A DNA stretch of 64,000 nt from Rickettsiales bacterium (GCA_041396965.1 JAWKXN010000001.1:1488001-1552000); one strand, 5' to 3'; numbered from the stretch's first letter, positions 8,279-16,883 are shown. Program-made: numbers and translations. The notes: generated from the letters alone by a model not told the origin.

Positions 8279-9352
8279 CTATCTAGCTGGTATCTGCTGA
8301 CTCATGCAATGTATAGTTCCAAGCCCCCACACTAAATCCACAGCGTGAATTCCTACTATTTCTCTTTTAGGAAAAATCTCTGAGATTATAGACAAAGCAA
8401 TCCTATCCGCCGGATCATTAAAAGTCGGAACAAGCACCAAATCATTCGCGATTAAAAAATTAGCGTAAGAAGCGGGAAGCCGCTGCCCCTCAAACACAAC
8501 CGGCGCAGGCATAGGGATTTCTATTACGTTAATCTGCTTTCCATCCTGATCTCTGGACTTTTGTAATATCTTCAAATTATCTTTAAGAAGCTGATAATTA
8601 TCATCGTTTTTATTCTTCTCAACTACTGTCACTACAGTATCAGCATTTACAAAACGACTTATATCATCAACATGACCATGTGTATCATCACCAACAATAC
8701 CTTTTTTCAGCCATATTATATTAGAAACTCCTAGATATTTGGCAAACACTTCCTCATAATCTTTTCTACCAAAACTTGGGTTTCTCTCCTGAATTTTAGA
8801 AAGCAAACACTCCTCTGTGGTCAGCATACTACCACAACCATTTACATCAATAGAACCACCTTCCAGAACCACCCTTCTTCCCTTATGCTCTGGTCTTACC
8901 GTCTGAAATCCCATCTCGGATGAGAGTAATGATGGTATTTTATCATCTAAACGATAGTTTGGATATTTAGCCCAAGCATTAAAACGGAAATCAAGCCCTA
9001 CTAAATTTTTATCAACTGACTTACCAGACTTATCCCAACTCCTTACCATTATCGTACCACTATCCCTCACCCAAACCCTATTAGTTGGGATTATATAAAA
9101 ATCAATCATACTAGCGTCAATACCGCAACGCTCACAAACGTCCACTGCTTGCTGTTTGTCTTTCTCGCTACGCAACAATAGTACTACTCTTTCATTTCTT
9201 GTCAGATAACGGATAATCTCACCATAAACCCATATTATTGGCGAAAATTTATCAGGCCAATCAGCACGATTATGCGGCCACGCGAGCAATGTAGCATTGT
9301 GTTTTTCCCACTCCGCTGGCATTAAATAATCATAATTTACAGAATTATTCAT
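8279..9352 (-). CDS. aguA: Agmatine deiminase family protein
   Basis: Peptidyl-arginine-deiminase-type hydrolase converting agmatine to N-carbamoylputrescine and ammonia. Motifs are MPAEWEKHNATLLAWPHN at the N-terminus, RVWVRDSGTIMV, the LEGGSIDVNGCGSMLTTEECLL segment, GDDTHGHVDDISRF with the catalytic His/Asp, and a C-terminal GTIHCMSQQ carrying the nucleophilic Cys. The length of 357 is normal. No N-carbamoylputrescine amidase (aguB) is adjacent. The gene is transcribed away from ispDF. Confidence 0.93.
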   Translation of the reverse strand: MNNSVNYDYLMPAEWEKHNATLLAWPHNRADWPDKFSPIIWVYGEIIRYLTRNERVVLLLRSEKDKQQAVDVCERCGIDASMIDFYIIPTNRVWVRDSGTIMVRSWDKSGKSVDKNLVGLDFRFNAWAKYPNYRLDDKIPSLLSSEMGFQTVRPEHKGRRVVLEGGSIDVNGCGSMLTTEECLLSKIQERNPSFGRKDYEEVFAKYLGVSNIIWLKKGIVGDDTHGHVDDISRFVNADTVVTVVEKNKNDDNYQLLKDNLKILQKSRDQDGKQINVIEIPMPAPVVFEGQRLPASYANFLIANDLVLVPTFNDPADRIALSIISEIFPKREIVGIHAVDLVWGLGTIHCMSQQIPAR

Positions 9353-9476
9353 AATCTTTTAACAAAAACCCAAAATATCTACTTCTATCATAGAAAAATA
9401 TACCATAACTTAACCAATAGTTATTAATTTAACATAGCAGTAGCAATATAAATAAACCGATAAAAAAACAATAAAA

Positions 9477-10670
9477 ATGAGCAGACAAAAAAAAGAATTA
9501 AAAACTATAGCCCTACTTGTCGCCGCTGGAAATAGCGAAAGAATGGATTCAAACCTTCCAAAACCCTATATAAAATTGGGCAACACCACTATATTGGAAC
9601 GCACCATAAAGGCTTTTTTAGGTCATCCACAGATTGATGGAGTGAAGGTTGTTATCAGACGTGAACACCACCATCTATATCGTAAAGCTACAGAAAACTT
9701 GACATTAATACCATGCGTAATTGGCGGAAACGATAGACAAGAATCTGTATTAAGAGGGCTAGAGGCAATCGCTCATCATCATCCGGAAAATGTCTTAATA
9801 CATGATATAGCAAGACCTTTTGTCAGTGAATCACTTATATCAAATGTTATAGACGAACTTAAAAACCATAAAGCAGTTATCCCCACCCTCGCCCTTACCG
9901 ATACCATAAAACAAACAAATAATAGAATGGTCGTAAGAACTATAGACAGAAGCCAAACCGTACGTGTCCAAACCCCACAAGCGTTTAATTATGATACCAT
10001 ACTAGAGGCACATAGAAATAATATTGGCAAACAACTTACTGATGATTCAGCTATTTGTGAGAAAAGTGGTATAGATGTTTTCACTATAAATGGAGATACG
10101 GAAAACTATAAAATAACCTATCCAAAGGACATAAAGCGCATGGAACAATTACTATCATCACATTTGGAAACCAGAGTCGGAATCGGCTACGATGTCCACA
10201 GACTCGCAAGTCATGATCCTGATACTCTGGTATCACAGCAAACAATAAAATTATGCGGTGTTCGTATTCCTTTTGATAAATATCTTGTCGGCCACTCTGA
10301 CGCTGATGTTGGTCTGCACGCTATAGTAGACGCTATAATAGGCGCTCTTGGTAAAGGTGATATAGGAATACATTTCCCACCTAGTGATATGAAATGGCAG
10401 GGCGCTGACTCTGAGCGTTTCCTTCTCCATGCCTATCAGTTGCTCAAAAATAGGGGTGGAGAGCTAGTGAATATAGACATAACTATTATCTGTGAAAAAC
10501 CTAAAATATCTGAATATCGCGCGGAGATGATTGAACATATAGCGCAAACACTAAAGATACAATCATGCAGGCTTAATATAAAAGCTACAACCACAGAAAA
10601 ACTTGGATTCACCGGTAGTGGAGAGGGTATAGCTGCACAAGCAGTAGCGACAGTAAGGGTGCCAGCATGA
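9477..10670 (+). CDS. ispDF: Bifunctional IspD/IspF enzyme
   Basis: Fusion catalysing two MEP-pathway steps of isoprenoid synthesis: CTP-dependent cytidylylation of MEP and formation of MEcPP. Residues 1-230 are IspD (LLVAAGNSERMDSNLPKPYIKLG; HDIARPFVSE; VQTPQAFN). Residues 232-397 are IspF (RVGIGYDVHRL with metal-binding Asp and His; VGHSDADVGLHAIVDAIIGA; GDIGIHFPP; TTTEKLGFTGSGEGI). The fusion is common in alphaproteobacteria. The stop overlaps the pgpA start by four bases. Confidence 0.97.
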   Translation: MSRQKKELKTIALLVAAGNSERMDSNLPKPYIKLGNTTILERTIKAFLGHPQIDGVKVVIRREHHHLYRKATENLTLIPCVIGGNDRQESVLRGLEAIAHHHPENVLIHDIARPFVSESLISNVIDELKNHKAVIPTLALTDTIKQTNNRMVVRTIDRSQTVRVQTPQAFNYDTILEAHRNNIGKQLTDDSAICEKSGIDVFTINGDTENYKITYPKDIKRMEQLLSSHLETRVGIGYDVHRLASHDPDTLVSQQTIKLCGVRIPFDKYLVGHSDADVGLHAIVDAIIGALGKGDIGIHFPPSDMKWQGADSERFLLHAYQLLKNRGGELVNIDITIICEKPKISEYRAEMIEHIAQTLKIQSCRLNIKATTTEKLGFTGSGEGIAAQAVATVRVPA

Positions 10671-11194
10671 ATAAAAAACCTCTATGGTGGTATTTAGCGA
10701 CATGGTTCGGAAGCGGGCTCGCGCCAATAGCAAGTGGCACATTTGGCTCTCTTGCCGCCTTACCCTTTGCTTTTATTATCCAATATTATTTAGGGAACAC
10801 CGCCCTTGCTATCTCTGCTGTTGCCATATTTTTCGTTGGCTGGTGGGCAGCAAATGAATATATGAAACATTACCCAGAAAAACATGACCCAAAAGAAATA
10901 GTAATAGATGAGGTAGCTGGAATGTGGCTTCTACTTTCCCTATTCCCATTGTCAGCGTTTATATCCTCACATGATAGCGATATAAATATGTTAATTATAG
11001 CCTATATAATATGTTTTTTCTTATTTAGAATTTTTGATATAGTAAAGCCATGGCCGGTATCATGGGCTGATAAAAAAATAAAGGGCGGGTTTGGTGTTAT
11101 GTTTGATGATATACTCGCCGCTATATATCCAGTAATATTCGGCTGGATGTATGCTTATTACGCCCTTGAAAGTACATTACGAGAATTTAACTAA
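10667..11194 (+). CDS. pgpA: Phosphatidylglycerophosphatase A
   Basis: Membrane phosphatase making phosphatidylglycerol from PG-phosphate. It shows WFGSGLAPIASGTFGSLAALP, the signature EIVIDEVAGMWLLL and the C-terminal RIFDIVKPWPVSWADKKIKGGFGVMFDDILAA. The length of 175 with four membrane segments is usual. Overlaps with ispDF (4 bases) and pncC (1 base) mark a three-gene operon found in this order in many alphaproteobacteria. Confidence 0.95.
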   Translation: MNKKPLWWYLATWFGSGLAPIASGTFGSLAALPFAFIIQYYLGNTALAISAVAIFFVGWWAANEYMKHYPEKHDPKEIVIDEVAGMWLLLSLFPLSAFISSHDSDINMLIIAYIICFFLFRIFDIVKPWPVSWADKKIKGGFGVMFDDILAAIYPVIFGWMYAYYALESTLREFN

Positions 11195-11679
11195 TGCGAC
11201 TGCCAGACAATAAACTAATCACAAATGTTACCAACTTACTTGAAAATTACCGTAATAGAAAACTGAAACTCGCAACCGCCGAGTCCTGCACTGGGGGAAT
11301 GATTTCCTCTCTTATAACCGAAATATCCGGCTCTTCTGATGTATTTGAGTGTGGGTTTGTTACCTACTCCAATGAGTCAAAAATAAATCTACTGGGAGTA
11401 GATGGTGAAATTATAGAAAAATACGGAGCGGTGAGTGAGCAAACAGCGATAGCTATGGCTCTTGGCGCGATTAATAGAACCAGAGCTGATATAGCCGTAT
11501 CAGTTACAGGAATCGCTGGTCCAAGCGGTGGCAGCAAGGAAAAACCTGTAGGTCTAGTCTACATAGCAACAGCCAAAAAAGATGGAACCAATTGTATAAA
11601 AAACATTTTTACCGGTAGCCGTCATGAAATAAGATTAAAGACTGTTATAAAATCTATTGAAATAATGAGCGTAATCTAG
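11194..11679 (+). CDS. pncC: Nicotinamide-nucleotide amidase (CinA C-terminal type)
   Basis: Stand-alone CinA C-terminal domain of 161 residues, which deamidates NMN in the pyridine nucleotide cycle. Diagnostic segments are LATAESCTGGMISSLITEISGSSDVF, GFVTYSNESKINLLGV and VTGIAGPSGGSKEKPVGLVYIA. No N-terminal MoCF-like domain is present, as in most short forms. It ends the ispDF-pgpA-pncC unit. Confidence 0.94.
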   Translation: MRLPDNKLITNVTNLLENYRNRKLKLATAESCTGGMISSLITEISGSSDVFECGFVTYSNESKINLLGVDGEIIEKYGAVSEQTAIAMALGAINRTRADIAVSVTGIAGPSGGSKEKPVGLVYIATAKKDGTNCIKNIFTGSRHEIRLKTVIKSIEIMSVI

Positions 11680-11733
11680 TATAGTAATACACACATATGC
11701 ATTAAAAATCAATATGTTACCAAGAATCGCTAT

Positions 11734-11910
11734 ATGAAAATACTAATTAATTTCTTAAAAGATAAAAACGGAGCTACAGCCTTAGAGTACGCTCTTATAA
11801 TTGTGCTTATATCCATAGCCATTATATTCGCCGCCACTCAGGTCGGCAAGGATGTGTTTAACACATTCAGCACTATCGCCAGCGCCATAGCATCCAGCAT
11901 AACCCGTTAG
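11734..11910 (+). CDS. flp: Flp/Fap-type pilin
   Basis: A 58-residue prepilin: a short basic leader (MKILINFLKDKNGA), then the hydrophobic segment TALEYALIIVLISIAIIFAA and a small Ser/Ala-rich tail. The G/ATALEYAL cleavage region with Glu at mature position 5 is the Flp pilin signature. It would be processed by the CpaA/TadV peptidase encoded at 5193-5696 and assembled by a Tad system. Only the peptidase, this pilin and a TadD-like lipoprotein are visible, so the Tad genes are scattered. Confidence 0.93.
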   Translation: MKILINFLKDKNGATALEYALIIVLISIAIIFAATQVGKDVFNTFSTIASAIASSITR

Positions 11911-11913
11911 GAA

Positions 11914-12462
11914 CTAGGCAAGAGCCACCGCATGCTCCTTACCAATATTCGCAGAAGCGTGAGCCACGTCAGCTACACTACCAGAAGGTGCTTTATCACT
12001 AGCCTTAGATAATGTTTTTGCTGACATGTCTGATGCCATAGAAGCCATCTGCTTCATACCATTTTCAATCTCACCCATTTTGCCTTTTAATTGCTGATTC
12101 TCAGCGCTAAGCTCATCAAATCTATCCTGTGTCTGCCGTGCTTTCCTACCACCAAACAGTCCAACAACCGCACCGACGGCAGCGGTGACAGCGCCGATTA
12201 CAATAGCGGCAATACCAGCCTTTCCGGCACGTCCCATAGAATTCCAACGAAATTTAGCTATATCTGCATTTGTAGCCTCTTTGAAAAATTTATCTACACC
12301 CTTCTCATCAGTCTGTTTCAAATATTCCACAGCCTCATGCGCTACTTTATCATGAAGAGTCGTACCCAAAACAATCCCGCCAATAGCACCAGCAACACCA
12401 GCGTCCCTTGCCACCGAGCCGGTAGTACGCAAACCTTCTAATTTATTTTCATCATCACTCAT
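11914..12462 (-). CDS. Glycine-rich membrane/coiled-coil protein, paralogue of next gene
   Basis: About 182 residues, function unknown. An N-terminal glycine-rich hydrophobic stretch (GVAGAIGGIVLGTTLHDK), a central membrane segment (GIAAIVIGAVTAAVGAVVGLFGG), a coiled coil (RFDELSAENQQLKGKMGEIENGM) and a C-terminal tail ending AVALA. The ATG at 12462 has a clear GGAGTGA ribosome site 7 bases upstream, so it is preferred over the longer frame from 12495. It is clearly paralogous to the gene at 12501-13022, which lies directly upstream in the same operon. Both share layout and tail. It nearly abuts the Flp pilin gene tail to tail. Confidence 0.75.
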   Translation of the reverse strand: MSDDENKLEGLRTTGSVARDAGVAGAIGGIVLGTTLHDKVAHEAVEYLKQTDEKGVDKFFKEATNADIAKFRWNSMGRAGKAGIAAIVIGAVTAAVGAVVGLFGGRKARQTQDRFDELSAENQQLKGKMGEIENGMKQMASMASDMSAKTLSKASDKAPSGSVADVAHASANIGKEHAVALA

Positions 12463-12500
12463 TATTTCACTCCCTACAAAATTATTTCTGTCCAAGACTA

Positions 12501-13022
12501 TTACGCTAGCGCGACCTGCCCCTTAGCCATACCTTCAGAAAGAGCTTTATTGATCCCATCTACACTAGTTGATGGATGACCAACCATGGATGACGTGCCT
12601 GCCACAGACTGAACCCTGTTCATGTTATCACCCATGGTTTCCAATTTGGCTTTTAATACTGTATTTTCAGTCTGTAAATCATTGAACTGTTTATCAGCCT
12701 CTTTCTCCTTTTTCCCGCCACGATAAGCACCGGTAAGAGTTGTTATTGTTCCTATAATAGTACCCAAAGCTATAGCAGCGCCCGCAATCTTTTGATTACG
12801 ATTAAGAGAATGCCACTCGGTCTTAAGCGATTCGTCAAATGATCTTTTAGCCACTATATGTGCTTCCTCATCGTGGAGCTTATCGCGGAGCAACGCGCCA
12901 GCGGCGGCACCAGCACCAGCACCGACAATTGTCCCAATCATACCATCAACCATGCCCTGACCAGCAACAGCGACCGACGCACCAACCCCCTTACGTTCTT
13001 CATTTTTCTTATCACTATCCAT
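12501..13022 (-). CDS. Glycine-rich membrane/coiled-coil protein, paralogue of 11914-12462
   Basis: About 173 residues, unknown function. Same plan as its neighbour: glycine-zipper-like segment (GTIVGAGAGAAAGALLRDKLHDEEAH), membrane segment (AGAAIALGTIIGTITTLTGAYRGG), coiled coil (QFNDLQTENTVLKAKLETMGDNM) and a tail ending QVALA. The ATG at 13022 gives MDSDKKNEE, matching the paralogue's MSDDENK. An in-frame GTG at 13031 is an alternative start. Tandem duplication is evident. Membrane perturbation or surface attachment is possible, but nothing proves it. Confidence 0.72.
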   Translation of the reverse strand: MDSDKKNEERKGVGASVAVAGQGMVDGMIGTIVGAGAGAAAGALLRDKLHDEEAHIVAKRSFDESLKTEWHSLNRNQKIAGAAIALGTIIGTITTLTGAYRGGKKEKEADKQFNDLQTENTVLKAKLETMGDNMNRVQSVAGTSSMVGHPSTSVDGINKALSEGMAKGQVALA

Positions 13023-13031
13023 AACTAACAC

Positions 13032-13719
13032 TCATCACCAGTTTAATTCAGCACGTGCCACCAATATAGCAGTCGCGGGCACCAAACCAAAGCAGTGTTT
13101 TGTTAAGTTTTTATTACACAGCAATAAGTTACACCCATTTGTATTATTAATAATACAAATGCGGCACCGCCTAAGACTAATGAGCTAACCTGTCGGATAA
13201 CCACAATTTATAGTCATTAAAGGTAATTTAAACCGCAAATGACTATCAAAATCAATGCTCTTACGCATTGATTTTACACCGCTGAGCTAAGCGAAAAGCA
13301 CGACCAGCAGGTCGTGCCAGCCCTGAGCAATGTCCCATGTGAAAATCAGTAGATTTTCACGGGGATGATATATAAACAGTTTCCAGCAGGTCGTGCGAGC
13401 CTTCAGCTGTGCTCCATGCGAGGAACAGTAGTCCCGTAACGGGAGCGAAATAAGTTTATTTTTATGGGGAAAAATAAAGTTAAACTACTATAATTAATGA
13501 TTGGCGGGTAATTCCTATACATTTCACTTACTTATCTATTTCTTTAACCATCCACAGTAGAAAATCAATATTTACCCGCTTTTGCTCTAGGCTAGAACGA
13601 AACCTGTACCAATTACTTAAATTATACGTTCTCATTCTACTAATAGACTCTTCAACTCATCAATTCTCTGTTTTTATCTTAAAAATCTTAAACTACGAGC
13701 ATCCACTAAAAATCCATAC
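13032..13719. other. Hairpin-rich noncoding region
   Basis: No convincing gene is seen in these 690 bases. It holds a run of perfect inverted repeats: a 24-base palindrome at 13137-13160 (ATTTGTATTATT and its mirror), ATAGTCATT/AATGACTAT at 13210-13246, AAAATCAATGC/GCATTGATTTT at 13248-13275, GCACGACC-AGCA-GGTCGTGC at 13298-13317, and GTGAAAATC-AGTA-GATTTTCAC at 13339-13360. A CAGCAGGTCGTGC motif recurs at 13305 and 13384. A structured noncoding RNA or a repeat cluster is possible. Confidence 0.7.
13455..13478. terminator. Hairpin with A/T stem, possible bidirectional terminator
   Basis: TTTATTTTT (13455-13463) and AAAAATAAA (13470-13478) flank the loop ATGGGG. The A/T-only stem is weak for a classical terminator, but its form is repeated at 14434-14463 with a longer stem, suggesting a shared element preceded by a GGGAGCGA-like sequence. 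Confidence 0.45.
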
Positions 13720-14034
13720 TCATCTACCACGCGCGCCAGCGTCCTCAGTTCCAGCGAAACGATTCCAGCGATCTTTGCTTACCCTTCTCTTGTCATTAAG
13801 ACGATTACGGATAGTTCCTACTTTCTCGCTCCACGCCTCTTTCTTACCATCCTTCTTTTTTTTGCGTATTTTCTCTTTTGTTTTAGCTAGCTCTAACCCT
13901 TCTTTCTTTTCTTTGGCTTTTCTGGTATCAGCCAGACGGTTACGCACAAAACTGAAAAGATTCTGATTTATCTGATTTTGCCTACGCAAAAACCTTTCTT
14001 TTTCTTTTTTTGTCATGCGATGAAAAAAAAACAT
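13720..14034 (-). CDS. Highly basic Lys/Arg-rich protein
   Basis: A 104-residue, strongly cationic, probably helical protein of unknown function. A partial internal repeat is visible: VRNRLADTRKAKEKK near residue 32 and IRNRLNDKRRVSKDR near residue 75. The ATG at 14034 has an AGAGGA ribosome site 6 bases upstream, within the end of the preceding small gene, so coupled translation is likely. The charge suggests nucleic-acid or ribosome binding. A large overlapping frame on the plus strand is taken as the shadow. Confidence 0.5.
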   Translation of the reverse strand: MFFFHRMTKKEKERFLRRQNQINQNLFSFVRNRLADTRKAKEKKEGLELAKTKEKIRKKKKDGKKEAWSEKVGTIRNRLNDKRRVSKDRWNRFAGTEDAGARGR

Positions 14035-14036
14035 AA

Positions 14037-14195
14037 TCAATCCTCTTTTGAGTTTTGGATACTGACTGTTTTTCTACGTCGCAAATTGTCACGCAAAGCT
14101 ATAGCAAGACGATCTTTTTTTAATTTATCATTAGCATCACCAGATTTTAACTTACCTGAGTTATTGCTATTTTTTTCTAAATTATCGCTTTTCAT
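14037..14195 (-). CDS. Small basic protein ending in a LRDNLRRRK motif
   Basis: A 52-residue frame: acidic/Asn-rich N-terminus (MKSDNLEKNSNNSGK), then DRLAIALRDNLRRRKTVS. Short proteins with an A-LRxNLxRRK core are widespread in alphaproteobacteria and are of unknown function. The stop overlaps the region before the start of the basic protein at 14034, so the two are probably one transcript. Confidence 0.55.
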   Translation of the reverse strand: MKSDNLEKNSNNSGKLKSGDANDKLKKDRLAIALRDNLRRRKTVSIQNSKED

Positions 14196-14433
14196 AAGGT
14201 TATTCTGCCTAAAATATAGAGTGATTGCAAATATAGAGTTTCAAATTTTTAATTATACATTAAAAATCAATTACTCTTACTATCGCGACAGGAATCAACT
14301 ATTTCCCACTACTATAGTAACTTGTGGTAAGAATTACCCAAGTTACTATCAAAACCTGCTCTGAAAGAGTCAGTTTTCCGTCGCGACTTGTCTCGTCGTA
14401 GCTCTTTAGGGCGAAGACGGAAGCGAGCGAGAC

Positions 14434-14463
14434 GCCTTTATTTTTATAGGTAAAAATAAAGGC
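14434..14463. terminator. Perfect 13-bp hairpin
   Basis: GCCTTTATTTTTA (14434-14446), loop TAGG, and TAAAAATAAAGGC (14451-14463). It follows an inverted arm pair GTCTCG/CGAGAC around 14380-14433. The 14196-14723 stretch otherwise shows no gene and is AT-rich. The hairpin could end transcription in either direction. Confidence 0.6.
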
Positions 14464-14723
14464 AATTTACCATAATTTCATTATCTTTCTATTTTATATA
14501 AGATAGAAAAATTGTATTTTATATTTTCTTATAGAATATCTATATAAATCCTTGCACTTAGAAAAATATTATGGCATTTTTTGTGACCCTACAGAATCCT
14601 TAATATTTCCTTGTTTTGGATAAATTTTATACAGAGCAAGCGTAAAATTGAATAAAACTACATAATATTTTTATTCATAATAAATTTATATAGGGATTTG
14701 AAACACGGATAATACCCGTTTAC

Positions 14724-14798
14724 GCTGCTGTAGCTCAGTGGTAGAGCACGTCATTGGTAATGACGGGGTCGGAAGTTCAATTCTTCTCAGCAGCACCA
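14724..14798 (+). tRNA. tRNA-Thr (anticodon GGT), CCA encoded
   Basis: A full cloverleaf can be drawn: acceptor GCTGCTG pairs with CAGCAGC, D-arm with AGCTCAGTGGTAGAGC, anticodon stem CGTCA/TGACG with loop TTGGTAA (anticodon GGT, reading ACC/ACU), T-arm GGAAGTTCAATTCTTC, discriminator A and encoded CCA. The variable loop is short (class I). The T-arm GGAAG/CTTCT pairing has one weak position. Confidence 0.95.
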
Positions 14799-15154
14799 TT
14801 TTGTTTTTATGGACAAAAAATTATCCATCACACTGAAACAAAAAGATTTTTTGGCGTTCAAAAAGCCATCTTCCTTGCTGTAACTCAGATGCTCCTAGAA
14901 TGTCAACCTTAGCACGATTTATTGCGGATAAAATCTGATATGGTAAACGGTAAGCAAATAGTGGATTAACAAGAACGAACAAAATACGCACATTACCATA
15001 CCACCTACAAGAAGAAGGTGGTATGGACAGATTTTTTATCGCTATTATTGTTAAAAAATAACATGTTAGAACCAATCTCCTAAAATACTTCTTGTCATAA
15101 AACCTTCATTTATTTCAGATTGTTATGTGAATATAGGGATGCTACACTCGCTGG
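14799..15154. other. Gap after tRNA-Thr with one strong inverted repeat
   Basis: No supported gene. A minus-strand frame of 84 residues (14821-15075) has no recognisable features. An exact inverted repeat CCATACCACC (14996-15005) / GGTGGTATGG (15017-15026) with an 11-base spacer stands out. The stretch could be debris of an element inserted at the tRNA end. Confidence 0.5.
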
Positions 15155-15352
15155 ATGGAAGAAAATAAAACAGAAGAAAAACCTGGTCTTATAAATAAAG
15201 CTGCCGATATATTATCTTATCCGGTATCAGTTGCCGCCGGTATTTTTACTTTTATTTCCTCAGTAAACGACAAACTTTACGATACCTTAAAGAAAAACAA
15301 AACCGGACTCGGCGAAGAATTAGATAGAAATAAAGAAGATTTTAGAAGTGAA

Positions 15353-15870
15353 TCTCCGCCAGCTTACGCAGGCGGTTTCACTCTAGTTCAAGCTTCGCTT
15401 GGCCACAATCTTCCTGCCCTTGTTTTTCTATATAACGCTGTATAATCTTTTCATTTATCCCCACCGTAGAAACAAAATAACTGCCCGACCATATACTATC
15501 TGTACCCCAATACACCTTTTTGAGAAACGGAAACTTTACCTTGATTTTGCGTGCTGTATTCGTCTTAATTATTCGTACAACATCTCCTACGCTCATCTTT
15601 GGAGGAATAGACACAAGAATATGTATATGATCTTTATCATCATTATATTCCATAATATCTATTTCTGGATAATGTTCCGTTATTTCATAGAGTCTATTCC
15701 TCAAAAATTCGCTAACACCTTCGTTGATAATCTTACGACGGTATTTAGTCGCAAAAACAAGGTGATAGTGACATAGATAGATGCAGTTATTTTGTTTCCT
15801 GTAACTCATATATTATTTGTAGCAGGAAGATTGTAGCTGCGCTACATCCGCCAGCTCACGCAGGCGGTCT
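15353..15870 (-). mobile_element. IS200/IS605-type element, tnpA only
   Basis: The two ends carry near-identical subterminal hairpins in the same orientation: CCGCC-AGCTTACGCA-GGCGG at 15356-15375 and CCGCC-AGCTCACGCA-GGCGG at 15848-15867. That is the IS200/IS605 arrangement, which lacks terminal inverted repeats and target duplication. The exact ends cannot be fixed by eye. There is no tnpB. The element interrupts the gene starting at 15155. Confidence 0.85.
15378..15809 (-). CDS. tnpA: IS200/IS605 family transposase TnpA (Y1 HUH)
   Basis: A 143-residue single-strand transposase. The HUH motif is DKDHIHILVSIPP and the catalytic Tyr lies in QRYIEKQ; the N-terminal CIYLCHYHLVFATKYRRKI is typical. 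All key residues are present, so the protein may be active. The C-terminal tail CGQAKLELE is translated from the element's end next to its hairpin. Confidence 0.96.
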   Translation of the reverse strand: MSYRKQNNCIYLCHYHLVFATKYRRKIINEGVSEFLRNRLYEITEHYPEIDIMEYNDDKDHIHILVSIPPKMSVGDVVRIIKTNTARKIKVKFPFLKKVYWGTDSIWSGSYFVSTVGINEKIIQRYIEKQGQEDCGQAKLELE

Positions 15871-16222
15871 TAGAACGCGGATAAAATTAATCAAGAACCG
15901 TCTAAAACGGCCGACAAACTATCTGATCTACATAAAAAAAACACCAAAACCTATAATGATAAATTAAAAAATTTAGGTTTTACCAGCTTTCGCAAAAAAC
16001 TGGGTGGTCTTCACAACAATCAGATAGTTGACTCAGCTATAATGGGGTTTACCGCAACTGGTATCGGGCTTGGCGTATTACTTACCGTCGCGAACAATAA
16101 AGACCTTATGGACAAAATAAACACTAAAGAAGCAGAAAAAAATCCTGAAGGACAAACTACTTCTCGTTAAATTGGCTAAATTCTCAGTTGTTTAATAAAG
16201 CTTGCTCGTCTATAGATGTACC

Positions 16223-16879
16223 ATGAAAAAAACTAAAATAGCTCCTTCTATACTTTCTGCTGACTTCGCACGGCTTGGCGCTGAGGTTTCCGCCATTGAT
16301 ACCGCAGGTGCGGACTATGTACATATTGACGTAATGGATGGACATTTTGTCCCCAACCTTACCTTCGGTCCACCAGTAATTAAATCCGTAAGAGGGTATA
16401 GCAAGCTGCCTTTCGATGTTCACCTTATGATAGAGCCAGTTGATCAGTTCATAGAATCTTACGCTTTAGCGGGAGCGGATATTATAACTGTACACGCTGA
16501 GGCAACAACACACCTTAACCGCACATTACAACTGATAAAATCATTCGGTAAAAAGTGTGGTGTATCTTTAGTTCCAACCACTCCACCTTCCGCCCTTGAA
16601 TATGTGATGGATGACGTAGACTTAATACTAGTAATGAGTGTTAATCCGGGTTTCGGTGGTCAATCTTTTATTCCTTCTCAACTGGAAAAGATTCGTCAGA
16701 TACATAAAATGATTGAATGGACTGGGCGTGAAATTGACCTTGAAGTTGATGGTGGCATCAATTCACAAACAGCGAAACAAGCTATAGAAGCTGGAGCTAA
16801 CGTGTTGGTCGCTGGATCTGCTGTATTTACTGGCAATGCTGATAATTACGCTGATAATATAGCCACCCTCAGACAATGA
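16223..16879 (+). CDS. rpe: Ribulose-phosphate 3-epimerase
   Basis: TIM-barrel enzyme of the pentose phosphate pathway interconverting ribulose-5-P and xylulose-5-P. Signatures are [59 protein letters not shown] and EVDGGIN. The ATG at 16223 gives the standard N-terminus (MKKTKIAPS); the longer frame from 16202 starts with TTG and is unlikely. Four bases separate it from yacG. Confidence 0.97.
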   Translation: MKKTKIAPSILSADFARLGAEVSAIDTAGADYVHIDVMDGHFVPNLTFGPPVIKSVRGYSKLPFDVHLMIEPVDQFIESYALAGADIITVHAEATTHLNRTLQLIKSFGKKCGVSLVPTTPPSALEYVMDDVDLILVMSVNPGFGGQSFIPSQLEKIRQIHKMIEWTGREIDLEVDGGINSQTAKQAIEAGANVLVAGSAVFTGNADNYADNIATLRQ

Positions 16880-16883
16880 AATT

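Larger units (their letters stand above)
15155..16170 (+). pseudogene. Membrane-associated helical protein gene split by IS200-type insertion
   Basis: The 5' part (15155 to about 15352) encodes MEENKTEEKPGLINKAADIL, a hydrophobic stretch and VNDKLYDTLKKNKTGLGEELDRN. The 3' part (about 15874-16170) continues in another frame with NADKINQEPSKTADKLSDLHKK, then DKLKNLGFTSFRKKLGGL, a membrane segment (IMGFTATGIGLGVLLTVA) and a stop at 16168. Joined without the element, the product would be about 165 residues, helical, with a hydrophobic segment at each end. Function unknown. The first fragment reads on into the insertion and stops at 15445. Confidence 0.75.

Noticed and set aside
13032..13500. CRISPR array
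   Set aside because: The repeats differ in sequence and spacing and are individual hairpins; no regular repeat-spacer pattern.
13775..14364. Plus-strand frames of 63 and 128 residues
   Set aside because: Phe/Ser-rich shadows opposite the Lys/Arg-rich genes; no start signals.
14821..15075. Minus-strand 84-residue frame after tRNA-Thr
   Set aside because: No recognisable features, unusual composition and no ribosome site; treated as noncoding or debris.
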